This document shows, in pieces, positions 60,206 to 64,000 of a stretch of 64,000 bases of DNA. This stretch comes from Burkholderia anthina (GTDB lineage: Bacteria; Pseudomonadota; Gammaproteobacteria; Burkholderiales; Burkholderiaceae): the NCBI RefSeq assembly GCF_902498995.1, contig NZ_CABVLY010000017.1, forward strand, positions 62,001 through 126,000, in the 5' to 3' direction. How positions within the stretch are numbered: the stretch's first letter is position 1; the number at the start of each line of letters is the position of its first letter. The position numbers and the translations under genes were made by a program. The notes under the pieces are model-generated. The model did no database searches, was not told the origin of the DNA, and saw only the letters and a program-made list of their open reading frames with translations.

Positions 60206-61093
60206 ATGCAGGCACCCCATTCGCGCGGAACGTCGCCGGCCGCGCCCGCGCCGCACCCGGACGAGGACCCGGCCGAGACCGCCGGCGCGCCGGGCACCGG
60301 CATGCTGCAGCGGGCGTTCGCGATCCTGCGCGCGCTGGCCGGCATGCAGCAGGACGGCGTGCGGGTCACGCATCTCGCGAAGGCCGTCGGCCTCACGCAG
60401 GGCACCGCGCACCGGATCCTGCAATCGCTGATCGCGGAAGGAATGGTCGAACAGGACGAGCAGTCGAAGCTGTACCGGCTGAGCGTCGACTTCTTCGCGC
60501 TGGCCGCGCTGGCGGGCAATCCGAGCAGCATGCGCACGTTGTGCCGGCCCGCGCTGCTGCGGCTGTGCGCGAGCCTCGGCGAGACGATCTTCCTGCTCGT
60601 CAAAAGCGGCTTCGACGCCGTGTGTCTCGACCTGTGCGAAGGGCCGTTCCCGATCCGGTCGTTTACCGGCGACATCGGCGGGCGCATTGCGCTGGGTGTC
60701 GGGCAGGGCAGCCTCGCGATCCTCGCGTTCCTGCCGGAAGCCGAGCGCGAGGAAGTGATCCGCTTCAACGTGCCGCGCATTCGCGGCTACGGCGTGCTCG
60801 ACGAGGTGTACCTGCGCACCGAGATCGAACGCGTGCGGCAACTCGGCTACGCGGGCCGCAACAGCGGCGTGCTCGACGGAATGGCGGGCGTCGCGGTGCC
60901 GATCCTCGATCGCACCGGCTATCCGGTCGGCGCGCTGAGCGTCGGCACGCTGGCGTCGCGCCTTGGCGACGACCGGATGCCGATGGTCGTCGAACTGCTC
61001 AGGCGGCAGGCCGATGCGATCGGCCCGCGCACGAATCCGTTCGACGCCGCGCTGCGGCGTCCGATGCACGGTCTATCCGGGAAAACCGCATAG
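60206..61093 (+). CDS. IclR family transcriptional regulator
   Basis: 295 residues. Winged helix-turn-helix about 32-95 (MLQRAFAILRALAGMQQDGV, HLAKAVGLTQGTAHRILQSL), then the IclR effector domain (about 110-280). The start at 60206 is set by GAGGAGAG; upstream in-frame ATGs overlap box 3. Divergent from the ABC transporter/oxidase operon and so its probable regulator, with the operon substrate as likely effector. Confidence 0.92.
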   Translation: MQAPHSRGTSPAAPAPHPDEDPAETAGAPGTGMLQRAFAILRALAGMQQDGVRVTHLAKAVGLTQGTAHRILQSLIAEGMVEQDEQSKLYRLSVDFFALAALAGNPSSMRTLCRPALLRLCASLGETIFLLVKSGFDAVCLDLCEGPFPIRSFTGDIGGRIALGVGQGSLAILAFLPEAEREEVIRFNVPRIRGYGVLDEVYLRTEIERVRQLGYAGRNSGVLDGMAGVAVPILDRTGYPVGALSVGTLASRLGDDRMPMVVELLRRQADAIGPRTNPFDAALRRPMHGLSGKTA

Positions 61094-61402
61094 CCGTCGC
61101 GTGCGTCGCCGCGTATCGCCATTTCGTCAGCTTGCTTACGCCGACCCTTCACGTCTGAGTAAAACGCGCCGCGCCCAGCGGTCTTGCCGCCTTTCGTTTT
61201 TCTTGCGGAGCGCATCCGCTCTGCTTGTCTCCCGGTCTTCCGTCTCCCATTCGATTTTCCACTGCCCGCCAGTAAAACATTTCATTTCTTGATGCGGTTG
61301 TGGCTGGATACCATCCAGCGACTGTCTATACAAGCTGACCGGCGCGTATGAACAGGATCCACAAAACACAACACAACATCGACAAGCAGGTTTGGAGAGG
61401 AG
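61094..61402. other. Intergenic region upstream of the second porin
   Basis: 309 bp, noticeably T- and A-richer than the surroundings (61185-61290 and 61355-61395). No gene or clear operator is visible; it presumably holds the porin promoter. Confidence 0.45.
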
Positions 61403-62539
61403 ATGACGGAGATGGTGCGAATGATGGGCAGGAACACGGGCGTCGCGTGCATGAGCGCGGCCATCGCGATGCTGTTTGCAGGCGCCGCGCATGCGCAGTC
61501 GTCGGTGACGCTGTACGGGATCGTCGACGCGGGCGTGACCTACACGAACAACGCGCAAGGCCACGCGCTGTGGCAGTTCACGGGCGGCAACGAATCGGGC
61601 CCGCGCTGGGGCCTGCTCGGTACCGAGGATCTCGGCGGCGGCCTGCAGGCGAACTTCCGGCTCGAGAACGGCTTCAACGTCGCGAACGGCGCGCTCGGCC
61701 AGGGCGGCCGCATGTTCGGCCGTTCCGCCTGGGTCGGCCTGAGCGGCGCGAACTGGGGTGCGGTGACGCTCGGCCGCCAGTACAACTCGACGCAGGACAT
61801 CCTCGGCTCGCTGCAGATGAGCAGCTTCCTCGCGCAGTACTCGACGCACCCGTTCGACAACGACGACATCAACAACACGTTCCGCACCAACAACGCGGTC
61901 AAGTACGTGTCGCCGACGATCGCCGGCCTGCAGGCGAACCTGATGTATGGGTTCTCGAACTCGACGGGCTTCGCGAACGACAACAGCTGGAGCGCGGGGC
62001 TCACGTATGCGAACGGGCCGCTGAACGCGGGCGTCGCGTATGCGCGCATGAACCATCCGGCGAGCAGCGCGACGGGCGCGGTTGCATCCGACAACTACTT
62101 TCCCGCCTCGGCATCGGTGTTCGGCGCGGGCCTGTCGAGCGCGGTGCGCCAGCAGATCTGGGGCGCGGGCGGCAGCTACGCGATCGGGCAGGCGACGCTC
62201 GGGCTGCTGTATTCGGGCTCGAACTTCGGCCAGGCGACGGGCGGCGCGCTGCGCTTCAACAACTACGAAGGCAGCCTGCGCTACATGATCACGCCCGCGC
62301 TGATGGCCGCGGCCGGCTACACGTACACGCAGGTCGCGCGCGGCGACGACAGCGGCCACTATCAGCAGGTGTCGGCCGGCGTGCAGTACCTGCTGTCCAA
62401 GCGTACCGACGTGTACGTGAACGGCTTCTACCAGAAGGCGTCGTCGGGTGTCGGCAGCGCGTGGATCGACGGCACCGACAGCCCGTCGTCGACGACGTCG
62501 CAAGTGGCGGTGGTGGTCGGCATCCGTCAGAAGTTCTGA
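61403..62539 (+). CDS. Gram-negative porin (Burkholderia type), second copy
   Basis: 378 residues. Signal peptide about 1-31 (cleavage at AHA-QSS), mature start QSSVTLYGIVDAGVTYTNNA, beta-barrel alternation, terminal phenylalanine (IRQKF). GGAGAGGAG abuts the ATG; a second in-frame ATG at 61412 is a possible start. Related to the porin at 46019 but clearly diverged. It precedes a solute:sodium symporter operon. Confidence 0.92.
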   Translation: MTEMVRMMGRNTGVACMSAAIAMLFAGAAHAQSSVTLYGIVDAGVTYTNNAQGHALWQFTGGNESGPRWGLLGTEDLGGGLQANFRLENGFNVANGALGQGGRMFGRSAWVGLSGANWGAVTLGRQYNSTQDILGSLQMSSFLAQYSTHPFDNDDINNTFRTNNAVKYVSPTIAGLQANLMYGFSNSTGFANDNSWSAGLTYANGPLNAGVAYARMNHPASSATGAVASDNYFPASASVFGAGLSSAVRQQIWGAGGSYAIGQATLGLLYSGSNFGQATGGALRFNNYEGSLRYMITPALMAAAGYTYTQVARGDDSGHYQQVSAGVQYLLSKRTDVYVNGFYQKASSGVGSAWIDGTDSPSSTTSQVAVVVGIRQKF

Positions 62540-62578
62540 TGTTCCGACGCGTTCGCGCGTCTTCCGGAGGAGACACAC

Positions 62579-62791
62579 ATGAAACTCAAACTGTTGCTGG
62601 CGGCGTTGCCGTTCGCCGGGATGTATGCGGGCGGCTCGATTGCCGAGGTGCGGCCGCTGCTGTTCGGGCTGCCGTTCCTGCTCGTCTGGAACCTGGTCTG
62701 GATGGCGGCGACCGCCGCGATCCTCGCGATCCTGTTCCACCTCGACGAGCGCGACACGGCGCGTGACGGCCGCACGGGAGACGCGCAATGA
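62579..62791 (+). CDS. DUF3311 small membrane protein
   Basis: 70 residues with two hydrophobic helices (about 4-20 and 28-52). DUF3311 proteins are encoded immediately before sodium:solute symporters and are thought to be accessory subunits. CGGAGGAGA precedes the ATG; its TGA overlaps the symporter ATG (ATGA). Confidence 0.9.
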   Translation: MKLKLLLAALPFAGMYAGGSIAEVRPLLFGLPFLLVWNLVWMAATAAILAILFHLDERDTARDGRTGDAQ

Positions 62792-64000
62792 ACGCATCGA
62801 TCGTCATCATCGCGGCGTTCGCCGTGTTCGCGCTCGCGATCGGCGTGATGGCGCGGCGCGGCCGCAAGCTCACGCTCGAACAATGGGCGGTCGGCGGACG
62901 CGGCTTCGGCTCGCTGCTCACGTTCCTGCTGATGGCCGGCGAGGCGTTCTCGACGTTCTCGTTCCTCGGCGCGAGCGGCTGGACCTACAGCAAGGGCGTG
63001 CCCGCGTTCTACATCCTGTCGTACGGCTGCCTCGCGTTCGTGATCGGCTACTGGATGCTGCCGGCGATCTGGCGCTACGCGAAGGCGCGCGGGCTCGTGT
63101 CGTTCGCCGATTACTTCGCGGCGAAGTACGACAGCCGCGCGATCGGCGTGCTGGTGTCGATCGTCGCGGTGTTCGCGATGGTGTCGCTGCTGATGATCCA
63201 GCTGCGCGGCCTCGGCGTGATCGTGTCGGAGATGTCGTACGGGCTGATTCCGCAAGCGGCCGCGATCTGGATCGCGGCGACGCTGATGGCGGTCTACATG
63301 GTCGTGTCGGGCATCCACGGCTCGGCGAGCATCGCGATCTTCAAGGACGTGCTGATCCTCGCGATCGCGATCTTCCTCGGCCTGTACCTGCCGATGCATT
63401 ACTACGGCGGCCTCGGCGAGATGTTCGCGAAGATCGACGCCGCGCATCCGGAGCTGCTGCGCATGCCCGAGCACGGCTTCAACCTGAGCTGGTACAACTC
63501 GACGATCCTGCTCACGTCGCTCGGCTACTACCTGTATCCGCACGGCTTCACCGCGATCTACGTCGCGAAGGACGAACGCGCGCTGCGCCGCAACGTGATC
63601 CTGATGCCGCTGTACCAGGTGCTGATCGCGTTCCTGTTCCTCGTCGGCTTCGCGGCCGTGATGACGGTGCACGGGCTCGAAGGCGCGCAGACCGACCTCG
63701 CGCTGCTGCGTCTCGTGAAACAGACGTTCCCCGCCTGGTTCGTCGGCATCGTCGGCGGCACGGGCCTCTTGACCGCGCTGGTGCCGGGCTCGCTGATCAT
63801 GCTGAACGCATCGACGACGATCGCACGCAACATCTACCGCGAAGGCTTCGCGCCGAATGCGACCGACCGCGAGGTGACGCGCGTCGCGCGGATCGCACTG
63901 CCGATCTTCACGCTGGTGGTCGTGTATTTCGTGCTGCGCGGCGGAGCGACCTTCGTCACGCTCGCGATCTTCTCGTCGAGCCTGCTGACGCAGCTCGTGC
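62788..64000 (+). CDS. Sodium:solute symporter (SSS), right-truncated by the window
   Basis: The first 404 residues are present, with an open frame to the window edge. Helices begin at NASIVIIAAFAVFALAIGVM; LEQWAVGGRGFGSLLTFLLM and GEAFSTFSFLGASGWTYSKG are characteristic of MctP-like monocarboxylate permeases. The DUF3311 partner supports uptake of a small carboxylate such as lactate, pyruvate or acetate. Substrate is inference. Confidence 0.92.
   Translation, partial: MNASIVIIAAFAVFALAIGVMARRGRKLTLEQWAVGGRGFGSLLTFLLMAGEAFSTFSFLGASGWTYSKGVPAFYILSYGCLAFVIGYWMLPAIWRYAKARGLVSFADYFAAKYDSRAIGVLVSIVAVFAMVSLLMIQLRGLGVIVSEMSYGLIPQAAAIWIAATLMAVYMVVSGIHGSASIAIFKDVLILAIAIFLGLYLPMHYYGGLGEMFAKIDAAHPELLRMPEHGFNLSWYNSTILLTSLGYYLYPHGFTAIYVAKDERALRRNVILMPLYQVLIAFLFLVGFAAVMTVHGLEGAQTDLALLRLVKQTFPAWFVGIVGGTGLLTALVPGSLIMLNASTTIARNIYREGFAPNATDREVTRVARIALPIFTLVVVYFVLRGGATFVTLAIFSSSLLTQLV

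Noticed and set aside
1..64000. tRNA, rRNA, insertion sequences or prophage
   Set aside because: No tRNA-like cloverleaf, transposase, integrase or terminal inverted repeats were recognised on reading both strands.

Overview
The window is GC-rich, tightly packed DNA typical of the Burkholderia cepacia complex. The evidence is codon bias to G/C in third positions, Burkholderia-type porins, many LysR/AraC/TetR/IclR regulators each beside a catabolic or transport operon, and very short intergenic gaps with ATGA stop/start overlaps. The content is accessory metabolism (uptake, aromatic and opine-like catabolism, signalling, toxin-antitoxin), which would suit a secondary replicon; that placement is inference. 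I saw no rRNA, tRNA, CRISPR array, insertion sequence or prophage.

Layout. 1-2.1 kb: TetR regulator, drug-efflux type MFS and a left-truncated NAD(P)-binding oxidoreductase, with two matching operator candidates. 2.2-10.9 kb: a LysR, a flavin monooxygenase and two CMD/AhpD-like proteins on the minus strand, divergent from a branched-chain-type ABC transporter (binding protein, fused LivH-LivM permease, two ATPases). 11-16.2 kb: a TctDE-like two-component system divergent from a NitT/TauT-type binding protein (preceded by a coupled 35-codon ORF) and an anion symporter MFS. 16.3-16.9 kb: ParD/ParE-like module whose toxin is frameshifted. 17-19.4 kb: MASE4 sensor kinase and NarL-type regulator. 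19.7-22.3 kb: HExxH protein and a DedA/PAP2-like/LssY membrane fusion. 22.3-23 kb: HigBA-like module. 23.3-23.9 kb: exported low-molecular-weight phosphatase homologue lacking its catalytic cysteine. 24.1-29.8 kb: Baeyer-Villiger monooxygenase fused to an esterase, GMC alcohol oxidoreductase, a probable 94-residue leading gene, and an AraC regulator. 29.9-31.9 kb: GNAT acetyltransferase and YbfB/YjiJ-type MFS.

31.9-47.2 kb is a complete set of indole-3-acetic acid degradation (iac) genes: iacG, iacE, iacH, iacI, iacB, iacA, iacD, iacC and iacF. They are interleaved with a FixJ-type regulator, a PAS sensor kinase, a LysR, a spinster-type MFS, a tandem tautomerase and a porin. The expected end product is catechol, and no catechol-cleavage genes lie in the window. 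Several tandem repeats sit between these genes, the most striking being four 57-bp units between iacD and the tautomerase gene.

47.2-61.1 kb: LysR and AraC regulators, an opine (octopine)-dehydrogenase-family gene coupled to a 3-hydroxyacyl-CoA-dehydrogenase-like gene, an MHS-type MFS, and a seven-gene overlapping operon. That operon combines a spermidine/opine-type ABC transporter with a three-subunit flavin/[2Fe-2S] oxidase of the opine oxidase/HcnABC type. A divergent IclR gene follows, and the promoter region carries three copies of one 15-bp box. The locus looks like an uptake-and-oxidation pathway for an N-substituted amino acid of unknown identity and is my best candidate for an undescribed pathway. 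61.4-64 kb: a second porin, a DUF3311 protein and a right-truncated sodium:solute symporter.
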